Shown: piece after piece, positions 1-5,957 of the stretch | Numbering within the stretch: the stretch's first letter is position 1 | Layout: the number at the start of each line of letters is the position of its first letter | Origin: Pseudomonadota bacterium | Lineage (GTDB): Bacteria > Pseudomonadota > Gammaproteobacteria > Burkholderiales > Thiobacillaceae | DNA: 6,692 nucleotides | Reading direction: 5' to 3' | Assembly (NCBI GenBank): GCA_021791235.1 | Contig: JAJYXA010000503.1 | Location: 1 to 6,692, forward strand | Position numbers and translations under genes: made by a program | Notes under the pieces: generated by a model | What the model was told of the DNA's origin: nothing | The model's database searches: none | Seen by the model: the letters and a program-made list of their open reading frames with translations, nothing else

Positions 1-390
1 GCCCTTGTCGAGCGCTTCGCCCATCTGGATGCGATTCTCGGAAAGCGGCTGATAGGCCTCGACGTAGATCTTGTCCAGCGTGGGCCCCATCACGAACAGG
101 GTCAGGAACAGCGCCAGGCCGATCATCACCTGGTTGGGCGGCGACGACTGGGTGCCCAGCGCATGGCGCAGCAGCGACAGCACGATGATGATGCGGGTGA
201 AGCTGGTCATCATCAGCAGCGCGGCCGGCAGGAAGGACAGCGAGGTGAGCAGCAGCAGGGTTTGCAGGCTCAGCGTGTAGGTCTGGCCGCCGCCGCTGGG
301 GGTGCTGGTGAAGGCCGGCAGTCCGGCGCCCTGGGCCAGCGCCAGGGAAGGCAGCAGCAGCGCAGCCAAGACGAGGAGCGCATGCATCAT
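1..390 (-). CDS. fliP: FliP, flagellar export gate membrane protein (5' part, cut by the left edge)
   Basis: FliP is a core inner-membrane subunit of the flagellar type III export gate and forms the channel with FliQ and FliR. Only the first 130 codons are present; the family is about 245-260 residues, so roughly half is missing at the window edge. Residues 1-19 look like a signal peptide (hydrophobic core ending in LALAQ), as expected for FliP. Then come a hydrophobic segment at about 41-62, the family stretch [19 protein letters not shown] (62-80), [16 protein letters not shown] (82-97) and a second membrane segment at about 84-101. The start is a double ATG (390 or 387); the first is used here. 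It lies 13 nt after the fliO stop with no clear Shine-Dalgarno, so translation may depend on fliO. The identity is secure from the conserved core; which Met is used is uncertain. Confidence 0.97.
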   Translation of the reverse strand, partial: MMHALLVLAALLLPSLALAQGAGLPAFTSTPSGGGQTYTLSLQTLLLLTSLSFLPAALLMMTSFTRIIIVLSLLRHALGTQSSPPNQVMIGLALFLTLFVMGPTLDKIYVEAYQPLSENRIQMGEALDKG

Positions 391-403
391 GCGGCGGTGC
401 AGC

Positions 404-823
404 TTATTTCCCACGGCGTTTCTCGATCAGGTTCTGCAGGCCGGCGGCAAAGCTGGCATTGAGGCCGGGTGCGGCGGGGGACGGGATCTGGCCGCGCGGC
501 AGGGTCATCAACGCGTTGACGCTGCCGGGAGCGACCCCCACCACCAGCCACGATTCGCCCACCTCGACCACCACAACCCGCTCGCGCGCACCGACGGACG
601 CGCTGCTGACCACCTGCAGCACACTGGACGCGCCGCCGCGGGTGACGCCGAAGCGTTTGGCCACCCAGGCGGTGGCGGCGATCAGAAGGAGGACTGCGAC
701 GAGGCCGATGAAGACCTGAAACAGGCTGCCGGCGGCAGACACGGCAGGGGCCGGCACAGGGGCATTGGCTGCGTGCGCCAGCAGCGGGAGGCTCAGCATG
801 ATGCCTGCAGCGACCCGTTTCAT
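404..823 (-). CDS. fliO: FliO, flagellar export gate assembly protein
   Basis: FliO is a small inner-membrane protein that helps FliP assemble into the flagellar export gate. The protein is 139 residues. Residues 1-19 resemble a signal peptide (MKR, hydrophobic core, AHA before N20). A strong membrane segment lies at about 33-54, followed by basic residues (AKRFG) marking the cytoplasmic side. The conserved FliO core follows at about 73-105 ([27 protein letters not shown], split here as [15 protein letters not shown] and [12 protein letters not shown]), with a basic C-terminus (EKRRGK). The ATG overlaps the fliN stop in an ATGA arrangement (4 nt shared), so translation is probably coupled to fliN; a weak GGAAA lies about 10 nt upstream. 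FliO is poorly conserved, so the call rests on the short core plus its place between fliN and fliP. Confidence 0.95.
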   Translation of the reverse strand: MKRVAAGIMLSLPLLAHAANAPVPAPAVSAAGSLFQVFIGLVAVLLLIAATAWVAKRFGVTRGGASSVLQVVSSASVGARERVVVVEVGESWLVVGVAPGSVNALMTLPRGQIPSPAAPGLNASFAAGLQNLIEKRRGK

Positions 824-1215
824 TTGTTGAGTTTCCGGATCCGTTCGGCGGGGGTGATGATGTCGGTGAGACGAACGCCGAACTTGTCGTTCACCACCAC
901 CACTTCGCCCTGGGCGATCAGGCAGCCGTTGACAAGCACATCCATCGGCTCGCCTGCCAGGCCGTCGAGCTCGACCACCGAGCCCTGCGCCAGCTGCAGC
1001 AGATTCTTGATCGCGATCTTGGTGCGTCCGAGTTCCACAGTGAGCAGGACCGGGATATCCAGGATGAAGTCGATGTCCTTGGCCAGCCCGCCCGATGCGG
1101 CGGTGCCCGACAGATCCTGGAAGACCGCCGGGCTCGGCGTGGCGGGGGCCGCCTGTTCGGCCATGGCGGCTGCCCAGTCGTCTTCGGCGATGGTTTGGGT
1201 AATGTCTTCAGGCAT
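820..1215 (-). CDS. fliN: FliN, flagellar motor switch / C-ring protein
   Basis: FliN forms the lower part of the cytoplasmic C-ring with FliM and provides the docking site for FliH on the export ATPase complex. The protein is 131 residues, close to the family norm (E. coli is about 137). An acidic, Ala/Pro-rich N-terminal tail (1-45) leads into the SpoA (surface presentation of antigens) domain at about 50-124, with IDFILDIPVLLTVELGRTK and the conserved end GVRLTDIITPAERIRKL. The start at 1215 was chosen because a strong AGGAGAT site lies just upstream and the protein begins MPEDITQ, as FliN proteins do. The frame stays open upstream to an ATG at 1326, but that extension is antifamily in composition and lies inside fliM. 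The start overlaps the fliM stop by 8 nt. Confidence 0.98.
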   Translation of the reverse strand: MPEDITQTIAEDDWAAAMAEQAAPATPSPAVFQDLSGTAASGGLAKDIDFILDIPVLLTVELGRTKIAIKNLLQLAQGSVVELDGLAGEPMDVLVNGCLIAQGEVVVVNDKFGVRLTDIITPAERIRKLNK

Positions 1216-2212
1216 GTTGATCTCCTGTTTGCGGCTCGCTCGCGCTGGTCGACAGCAGTTTTTCGACGCGCAAGGTGTATTGACCGTTGAATTTTCCGTA
1301 GGCGCATTCCATGACCGGGACGCCATCCACCTTGGCCTCGATCGTTTCCGGAATGTCGAGTGGGATGATGTCGCCCACCTTCATGTCGACGATGTCGCGC
1401 AGGCTGACAGGTGCCGTGCCGAGGTCGGCGACGATCTCGACCTCCGCCATCTGGACCTGTTGCCGCATGAGGCGGATCCAGCGCTTGTCGACTTCCAGGT
1501 TTTCGGCCTGCAGGGCGCTGGTCAGCAGATCCTTGATCGGCTCGATCATCGAATACGGCATGCACATGTGCATTTCGCCGCTGATCTGGCCGAGTTCGAT
1601 GGCGAAGGTGACCGCCACCACCACTTCGTTCGGCGTGGCGATGTTGGCGAACTGGGTGTTCATTTCCGAGCGGATGAACTCGAATTCGATCGGGTAGACC
1701 GGTTCCCAGGATTTCGAGTAGGCCTCGAACACGATGTTCAGGATGCGCTGGATGATGCGGTGTTCGGTCTGGGTGAAGTCGCGGCCCTCGACGCGGGTAT
1801 GGAAGCGCCCGTCGCCGCCGAACAGGTTGTCGACCATGAGGAAGACCAGGTCGGGGTTGAAGATCATCAGGGCCGTGCCGCGCAGCGGCTTGAACTGGAC
1901 CAGGTTGAGGTTGGTGGGCACCACCAGGTTGCGGATGAACTCGCTGTATTTCGACACCCGCACCGGCCCGACCGAGATTTCTACCCCGCGCCGCAGGAAA
2001 TTGTAGAGGCCGATGCGGAGCAGGCGCGCAAAGCGCTCGTTGATGATCTCGAGCGTCGGCATGCGGCCGCGCACGATGCGTTCCTGCGTGGCGAGGTTAT
2101 AGGGGCGTGCGCCCGAATGATCGTCCGATTCGGCCGGCGCCTCGTCGACTTCGCCCGTCACGCCTTTCAGCAGCGCGTCGACTTCGTCCTGCGAGAGAAA
2201 GTTGTCGGCCAT
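1208..2212 (-). CDS. fliM: FliM, flagellar motor switch protein
   Basis: FliM is the middle C-ring subunit. It binds CheY-P through its N-terminus, FliG through its middle domain and FliN through its C-terminus, and so switches the direction of rotation. The protein is 334 residues, a normal length. The N-terminal CheY-binding segment is present (LSQDEVDALLKG, residues 6-17), then an acidic linker (about 21-33). The middle CheC-like domain spans about 45-230 and carries the FliG-contacting GGDG motif at 132-135 (DNLFGGDGRFH). The C-terminal SpoA domain is at about 255-320 and includes the DIIPLDIPETIEAKVDGVPV segment. The gene begins 8 nt after the fliL stop, with no Shine-Dalgarno in the A-rich junction, so coupling to fliL is likely. 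Its stop overlaps the fliN start. All motifs needed for function are visible. Confidence 0.99.
   Translation of the reverse strand: MADNFLSQDEVDALLKGVTGEVDEAPAESDDHSGARPYNLATQERIVRGRMPTLEIINERFARLLRIGLYNFLRRGVEISVGPVRVSKYSEFIRNLVVPTNLNLVQFKPLRGTALMIFNPDLVFLMVDNLFGGDGRFHTRVEGRDFTQTEHRIIQRILNIVFEAYSKSWEPVYPIEFEFIRSEMNTQFANIATPNEVVVAVTFAIELGQISGEMHMCMPYSMIEPIKDLLTSALQAENLEVDKRWIRLMRQQVQMAEVEIVADLGTAPVSLRDIVDMKVGDIIPLDIPETIEAKVDGVPVMECAYGKFNGQYTLRVEKLLSTSASEPQTGDQHA
1220..1226 (-). promoter_or_regulatory. Ribosome binding site of fliN
   Basis: Read on the minus strand this is AGGAGAT, four bases before the ATG at 1215. It lies inside the 3' end of fliM and decides the fliN start against the longer open frame beginning at 1326. 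Confidence 0.85.
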
Positions 2213-2220
2213 GGGTTTTT

Positions 2221-2709
2221 TTACTGGATCACGAACGTGGTGAACAGGACGTCGTCCACCTGCTGCGGTTTGCCCTTGGGGTCGAACGGCTGCTTGACCT
2301 GCGCCAGGATCTCCTGCGCCAGCTTTTTCTTGTCGGCGGCCGTGGCCAGCTCATCGGCCTGCTTGCTGGAGAGCAGGGTCAGCAGGCGGCTGCGGACGCG
2401 CGGCATATGCACCTTGATGGCATCGACCTGGGAGGCATCGGCCACCTGCAACGTGATGTCGGTCTGCAAGTACTGCTCACCCCCCTGAAGGTTGACGGTG
2501 AACGTCTCGAGCGGCAGGTACACCGGCACTTTCGGTGCTTCGGCTTCCTTGGCGCCATGGCCGCCCTGCATGAAAAACCAGGCGCCGGCGCCACCGCCCA
2601 GCAGCACCACGAGGGCGCCCACGACGACGAGCAGCTTTTTCTTCGATTTCCTGGCTGGGGCGGCTCCCTCAGCTTCGACGACTTCGACAGGTACAGCAGG
2701 TGCGGCCAT
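2221..2709 (-). CDS. fliL: FliL, flagellar basal body-associated protein
   Basis: FliL is a single-pass inner-membrane protein that rings the MotA/MotB stators and supports motor output under load. The protein is 162 residues, typical of the family. A short cytoplasmic tail ending in a basic cluster (RKSKKK, 20-25) precedes one membrane helix at about 26-47. The periplasmic domain starts with YLPLETFTVNL (64-74), the hallmark FliL segment, and continues with YLQTDITLQV and the RVRSRLLTLLSSK helix region (104-116). It ends with DVLFTTFVIQ, the usual FliL C-terminus. A good AGAGGA site lies 8 nt before the ATG. It is the first gene after the only large intergenic gap, so it probably heads a fliLMNOP... 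transcription unit as in enterobacteria, although readthrough from fliK is also possible. Confidence 0.98.
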   Translation of the reverse strand: MAAPAVPVEVVEAEGAAPARKSKKKLLVVVGALVVLLGGGAGAWFFMQGGHGAKEAEAPKVPVYLPLETFTVNLQGGEQYLQTDITLQVADASQVDAIKVHMPRVRSRLLTLLSSKQADELATAADKKKLAQEILAQVKQPFDPKGKPQQVDDVLFTTFVIQ

Positions 2710-2717
2710 TGATGCTT

Positions 2718-2723
2718 TCCTCT
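2718..2723 (-). promoter_or_regulatory. Ribosome binding site of fliL
   Basis: Read on the minus strand this is AGAGGA with 8 nt to the ATG at 2709. It supports the chosen fliL start and shows that fliL, unlike fliM and fliP, has its own good initiation signal. Confidence 0.75.
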
Positions 2724-2755
2724 ATAGGGGCAATGGGGGGCAGATGGTTGTCATT

Positions 2756-2780
2756 ATCGAAAGAAACATGCGTCTTCGAT
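2756..2780. repeat. Short inverted repeat in the fliK-fliL gap
   Basis: Six-base arms atcgaa (2756-2761) and ttcgat (2775-2780) are perfect reverse complements separated by 13 nt; a G-T pair could extend them by one. The repeat sits about 50-70 nt upstream of the fliL start. It could be an operator half-site pair or chance; the arms are short. Confidence 0.4.
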
Positions 2781-2835
2781 TCCGTAAAAAGAGGGGGAAA
2801 AGGGACGCATATCGTTTGATGCCGGAGCGATCGGG

Positions 2836-4065
2836 TCAGGCGAAGGTATCGACCAGGCCGCGCCCGGACTGCCGGATCGGTGCCTGAACGGCTTGCAGGC
2901 CAGCCGGCGCGCCGGCGTCCGTCCCGGGGAACGGGGGCACGATGCGTTGTGCCTGGCGGTCGGGCGTGTCGGTTTGTTGCTGCGGCGTGTCGGCACTGAC
3001 CGTCGCCTGTCCCAGCTGGATGCCGGCGTCGTTCATCATTTCACGCAGTCGCGGGAAGGCGGCTTCCAGTGCGTGACGAACCTCGGGCTGGGCCGAGAAG
3101 AAGCTGGCGGTGGCCTGGTCGTTGGTGACATGCAGCACGATCTGCAACGGGCCCAGATTGGGCGGATTGAGGGTAAGCGATGCGGTCTGCTGGGTGCCCG
3201 CCGCCATCCACACCAGCTTGTCGCCCAGGGCCTGACCCCAGGCAGCCGTTCCGACCGTCGGCGCCAGCCGGGGCGCCGACGCATCGGCGGCTGCGAGCCG
3301 GGTTTCAACCGGGGCGTGTGGGGCGGCCCGCATGAGCGGATTGCTCATGAGATCCAGCAGCGAGTCCCCCGTCTTCGTGGCATCGGCTTGCCGGGCTGCA
3401 GCCAACTGATCCATGAAAGTGGAGGCAGGGGCGGGGGCGGGGGCGGAACCCGTGGCAGAGGGGGGCGTGCGCGTGGTGGCGCCGGCAACCTGCATATCTT
3501 CCTTGCCGGAAAGGCCTGGATCGGTCTTCTGTGTCCCGTGCGTCCCGTGGGCCTCGCTGGTGTGTTGTCCCACCTGCAAGACCGGTATGGCGCGGCCCCC
3601 GCGGGCATCCAGGGCGGGCACGCCAGATGCGCCAAGGTTAGGCATGGCGGCGTTCCCGTGGGCGGAGGCCGGCTCCGAGGCAGCAAGCCCCGTCCCGGGG
3701 ACGGCCACGACCGGCCGGAATGCATCCGGGCTGATCGGCAGCGCAAGCAGGGTTTCCGGCGCGACCGCGGCATCCTCAGCGGGAGCCGTGGCGCGGCGCT
3801 CGTGCGGGGTGTCCTTGTCCGATTTGGCGGGCTGCGCCGAATCCGTCTTGCCGTCGGCCGGACTGGCGGTCTGGGACGCGGGATCCGGCTTCGCGCTGGC
3901 ATCGCTGCTTTCCTTGGCAGCGTCGTTCTTGCGGTTCTGGGCGATTTCGCCTGACAGCACCTGGCTGAACGGCACGTCCGGCGCGCTGGAATCCGCCTGT
4001 TTGCTGGCCTGGGAGGCGGCCTGAACGGCATTGCCGGGTGTGAGATTCGTGGGAGTCGCGTTCAT
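2836..4065 (-). CDS. fliK: FliK, hook-length control protein
   Basis: FliK is exported through the flagellar machine while the hook grows. It acts as a molecular ruler and, through its C-terminal domain, switches FlhB from hook-type to filament-type substrates. The protein is 409 residues (E. coli 375). Residues 1-270 are low-complexity, rich in Ala, Pro, Ser, Thr and Asp with no membrane segment, as expected of the disordered, secreted ruler part. The C-terminal Flg_hook domain spans about 275-360: AWGQALGDKLVWMA, then SLTLNPPNLGPLQIVL (296-311), then FFSAQPEVRHALEAAFPRLREMM and LGQATVSAD. A Gln/Pro-rich tail ends GRGLVDTFA. The ATG is preceded by CAGGACAG with 8 nt spacing and begins 15 nt after the fliJ stop. 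The N-terminal part is too variable to identify alone; the C-terminal domain and neighbours decide the call. Confidence 0.97.
   Translation of the reverse strand: MNATPTNLTPGNAVQAASQASKQADSSAPDVPFSQVLSGEIAQNRKNDAAKESSDASAKPDPASQTASPADGKTDSAQPAKSDKDTPHERRATAPAEDAAVAPETLLALPISPDAFRPVVAVPGTGLAASEPASAHGNAAMPNLGASGVPALDARGGRAIPVLQVGQHTSEAHGTHGTQKTDPGLSGKEDMQVAGATTRTPPSATGSAPAPAPASTFMDQLAAARQADATKTGDSLLDLMSNPLMRAAPHAPVETRLAAADASAPRLAPTVGTAAWGQALGDKLVWMAAGTQQTASLTLNPPNLGPLQIVLHVTNDQATASFFSAQPEVRHALEAAFPRLREMMNDAGIQLGQATVSADTPQQQTDTPDRQAQRIVPPFPGTDAGAPAGLQAVQAPIRQSGRGLVDTFA
3428..3446. repeat. GGGGGC short tandem repeat inside fliK
   Basis: About three copies of a GGGGGC unit stand in tandem on the plus strand. 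On the coding strand they encode the alternating Pro-Ala stretch SAPAPAPAS (residues 208-216) in the disordered part of FliK. Gain or loss of whole units would keep the frame and only change linker length by two residues per unit. Confidence 0.7.
3533..3549. repeat. 9-bp tandem duplication inside fliK
   Basis: The octamer gtcccgtg occurs at 3533-3540 and again at 3542-3549, making a near-perfect 9-bp tandem repeat. It encodes the repeated HGT HGT tripeptide around residues 173-178 of FliK. It lies in the poorly conserved ruler region and looks like a small in-frame slippage duplication. Confidence 0.6.
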
Positions 4066-4073
4066 GGTGGCTG

Positions 4074-4077
4074 TCCT
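4074..4077 (-). promoter_or_regulatory. Ribosome binding site of fliK
   Basis: Read on the minus strand this is AGGA within CAGGACAG, 8 nt before the ATG at 4065. It lies in the 15-nt spacer between fliJ and fliK and supports the chosen fliK start. Confidence 0.65.
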
Positions 4078-4080
4078 GTT

Positions 4081-4530
4081 TCAGGAAGGGGTTCTCTTGT
4101 GCTGCGAACGTCGGGCGGCATGCTCGTCGTTCTGCTTCTGATCGAGCCAGAGCTCGCGGCGCGACTGTTCCTTGTTCGCCCGTTCGGCCAGCGTGACGAA
4201 GGACATCTTCTTCTGCTCGCAGGCCTGCCAGGCTGCGCGCGCCTGGGCGATCCGGTGCTGGGTGTCGCTGACGACCTTCTGCTGGCCCGAGATGGCGTGG
4301 TCGAGCTTCTGCATGAACACCTGGAAATTGTTGAAATGCGTCGTACTGATCCCGGTGGTCAGGTTGCTCTGGCAGCGTTCCGCATAGTCGTTGCGGTACT
4401 GGAGCAGCAGATCGAGTTTCTGCATGGCCTCATCGCCGGCGCGCAGCGCGACGCCCAGTTGCTTGGCGGCCTCATCGGTTTCCTTGCGCGCCAGATCGAT
4501 CAGGGTGTTGAGTGCGGAGGAGGTGGCCAT
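4081..4530 (-). CDS. fliJ: FliJ, flagellar export ATPase stalk / chaperone-escort protein
   Basis: FliJ is a small cytoplasmic coiled-coil protein that sits in the centre of the FliI hexamer like the gamma subunit of F1-ATPase, contacts FlhA and recycles export chaperones. The protein is 149 residues, the normal length (E. coli 147). It is almost wholly polar and predicted helical, with heptad-like Leu/Ala spacing in two helices (about 5-55 and 66-140). Family segments seen are AMQKLDLLLQYRNDYAERC (35-53), NFQVFMQKLDHAI (68-80) and the basic, Gln/Arg-rich C-terminal helix with RRELWLDQKQNDE (124-136). It starts 26 nt after the fliI stop with only a weak ribosome binding site (about TAGAG, 10 nt upstream). 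FliJ diverges quickly, but the motifs and position between fliI and fliK make the call firm. Confidence 0.97.
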   Translation of the reverse strand: MATSSALNTLIDLARKETDEAAKQLGVALRAGDEAMQKLDLLLQYRNDYAERCQSNLTTGISTTHFNNFQVFMQKLDHAISGQQKVVSDTQHRIAQARAAWQACEQKKMSFVTLAERANKEQSRRELWLDQKQNDEHAARRSQHKRTPS

Positions 4531-4556
4531 TCAATGTGCTCTATGCGTTGGGCGTG

Positions 4557-5957
4557 TTATTGGAACAAGGCCGCAAGCTCGGCCAAGCTGGCCTGGACGT
4601 CGGCGCGCTCGTGAATGTTCTGTTGCAGGAATGTCTCCATCCCGCCCTGCAGGCGGATGGCCTCGTCCAGCAGCGGGTCGGTGCCGGCCGCGTAGGCGCC
4701 GACGTTGATCAGATCGCGGCTGCGCTCGTAGCGTGAATAGAGCTTCTTCAAGCGGCGAGCGAGCTGCTGCTGCTCCGGCGTCGTGATGCTGTGCATGGCC
4801 CGGCTGATCGACTGCTCGATGTTGATGGCCGGGTAGTGTCCGCTCTCGGCCAGCGAGCGATCCAGCACGATGTGGCCGTCGAGAATGGCGCGCGCGGCAT
4901 CCGCGATCGGATCCTGCTGGTCGTCGCCTTCGGTGAGCACGGTGTAAAACGCGGTGATCGAACCGCCGCCCGGCTTGCCGTTGCCGGCGCGTTCCACCAG
5001 TGCCGGCAGCTTGGCGAACACCGACGGCGGGTAGCCCTTGGTCGCAGGCGGCTCGCCGATCGCCAGGGCGATTTCGCGCTGGGCCATGGCGTAGCGCGTG
5101 AGGGAGTCCATGATCAGCAGCACGTTCTTGCCCTGGTCGCGGAAATGTTCGGCGATCGAGGTGGCATACGCCGCACCCTGCAAGCGCATCAAGGGCGGGG
5201 TGTCGGCCGGCGCAGCCACCACGACGGCACGGGCCAGGCCTTCCTCCCCGAGGATCTGCTCGATGAATTCCTTGACCTCGCGGCCGCGTTCGCCGATCAG
5301 GCCGACCACGATCACGTCCGCGCTGGTGTAGCGCGCCATCATGCCCAGCAGCACGCTCTTGCCGACGCCGGAACCGGCGAACAGGCCCATGCGCTGGCCG
5401 CGACCGACGGTCAGCATGCTGTTGATCGCGCGCACACCGACATCGAGGATGTCGGTGATCGGCGCGCGGGCAAGCGGGTTGGCGGCGCGCGCGTTGAGCG
5501 GCGCGGTGGCCGAGGTATGCAGCGGGCCGAGATTGTCGAGCGGACGGCCGCTGCTGTCGAGCACGCGTCCCAGCAGCGCATCGCCGACCGGCAGGTGGCG
5601 GGTGCGGTCGCTGGGGCGCCGGCGCGGGTGGTTGACCTGGCCCGGGCGCGGCAGGGTGGGGATCACTTCCACCGGGAACACGCGCGCGCCGGGCACGAGG
5701 CCCTCGACGTCGCTCTGCGGCATGAGAAAAATGTGGTCCCCCGCGAACCCCACCACCTCGGCCTCGAGCTGCGAGCCATTGGGCAGCGGCACGGTGCAGG
5801 CGCTGCCGACCGGCAATTTCAGCCCGACGGCTTCCATCACCAGCCCGGCCACGCGGGTGACGCGGCCGGAGACCTGCATCGGTTCGGCGATCGCCAGCAG
5901 CTCCCCGCAGTCCTGCAGGTAGGCTTTCCAGCGGGTGCTGTGGGGATGCGTGTCCAT
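4557..5957 (-). CDS. fliI: FliI, flagellum-specific export ATPase
   Basis: FliI is the F1-beta-like hexameric ATPase of the flagellar type III export apparatus; it hydrolyses ATP at the membrane base to help load and unfold substrates. The protein is 466 residues (E. coli 457). An N-terminal beta-barrel domain (about 25-100) is followed by a basic linker (about 104-122) and the ATPase domain. The Walker A P-loop is AGSGVGKS (194-201), the probable catalytic Glu is E223 in IGERGREV, and Walker B is VLLIMD (279-284) followed by [15 protein letters not shown]. The family signature region [16 protein letters not shown] (310-325) is present, with the C-terminal helical domain after about 390. All catalytic residues are intact. 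The ATG shares one base with the fliH stop and has no clear Shine-Dalgarno, so coupling with fliH is likely. The related ATPase of a virulence secretion system is excluded by the flagellar neighbours. Confidence 0.99.
   Translation of the reverse strand: MDTHPHSTRWKAYLQDCGELLAIAEPMQVSGRVTRVAGLVMEAVGLKLPVGSACTVPLPNGSQLEAEVVGFAGDHIFLMPQSDVEGLVPGARVFPVEVIPTLPRPGQVNHPRRRPSDRTRHLPVGDALLGRVLDSSGRPLDNLGPLHTSATAPLNARAANPLARAPITDILDVGVRAINSMLTVGRGQRMGLFAGSGVGKSVLLGMMARYTSADVIVVGLIGERGREVKEFIEQILGEEGLARAVVVAAPADTPPLMRLQGAAYATSIAEHFRDQGKNVLLIMDSLTRYAMAQREIALAIGEPPATKGYPPSVFAKLPALVERAGNGKPGGGSITAFYTVLTEGDDQQDPIADAARAILDGHIVLDRSLAESGHYPAINIEQSISRAMHSITTPEQQQLARRLKKLYSRYERSRDLINVGAYAAGTDPLLDEAIRLQGGMETFLQQNIHERADVQASLAELAALFQ

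Larger units (their letters stand above)
2710..2835 (-). other. fliK-fliL intergenic region (possible operon boundary)
   Basis: This 126-nt stretch is the only sizeable non-coding gap in the window. Read in the transcription direction it holds, in order: a pyrimidine-rich tract (2805 down to 2786), an inverted repeat (2780-2756), a GATAAT hexamer (2758-2753) without a matching -35 box at normal spacing, two C-runs (2741-2727) and the fliL ribosome binding site. I found no GC-rich hairpin followed by a T-run, so there is no clear intrinsic terminator, and no confident sigma-70 or sigma-28 promoter. In E. coli the same position separates the fliFGHIJK and fliLMNOPQR operons, which makes a promoter here plausible. 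That function is inference. Confidence 0.5.

Noticed and set aside
1216..1326. Longer fliN with the upstream ATG at 1326
   Set aside because: The 37 added residues lie within fliM, do not resemble a FliN N-terminus and lack a ribosome site, whereas the ATG at 1215 has a strong one.
918..1565. A 215-codon minus-strand frame overlapping fliM and fliN
   Set aside because: Out of frame with both genes, Arg/Pro-rich and without recognisable features; fliM and fliN fully explain the region.
302..2488. A 728-codon open frame on the plus strand, opposite fliP, fliO, fliN, fliM and fliL
   Set aside because: It lies antisense to five genes with clear family motifs, its translation is rich in His, Arg, Asp and Gly with no recognisable domain, and long antisense frames are common in GC-rich coding DNA. 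No ribosome site or promoter supports it.
2753..2758. GATAAT as a sigma-70 -10 box, or TTCGATAA as a sigma-28 -10 box
   Set aside because: No TTGACA-like hexamer lies 16-18 nt upstream and no TAAA lies at sigma-28 spacing, so neither promoter can be supported by eye.
2806..2835. Intrinsic terminator after fliK
   Set aside because: Only a 4-bp GCAT/ATGC pairing precedes the T-rich tract; there is no GC-rich stem, so a factor-independent terminator is not supported.
2754..2996. A small minus-strand frame (80 codons) running from fliK into the fliK-fliL gap
   Set aside because: Starts inside fliK in another frame, has a Pro/Arg/Ser-biased composition and no ribosome site; not a credible small gene.
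2893..3954. A 353-codon open frame on the plus strand opposite fliK
   Set aside because: Low-complexity Gly/Arg-rich shadow of the Pro/Ala-rich FliK codons; the minus-strand frame has the Flg_hook domain and correct operon position.
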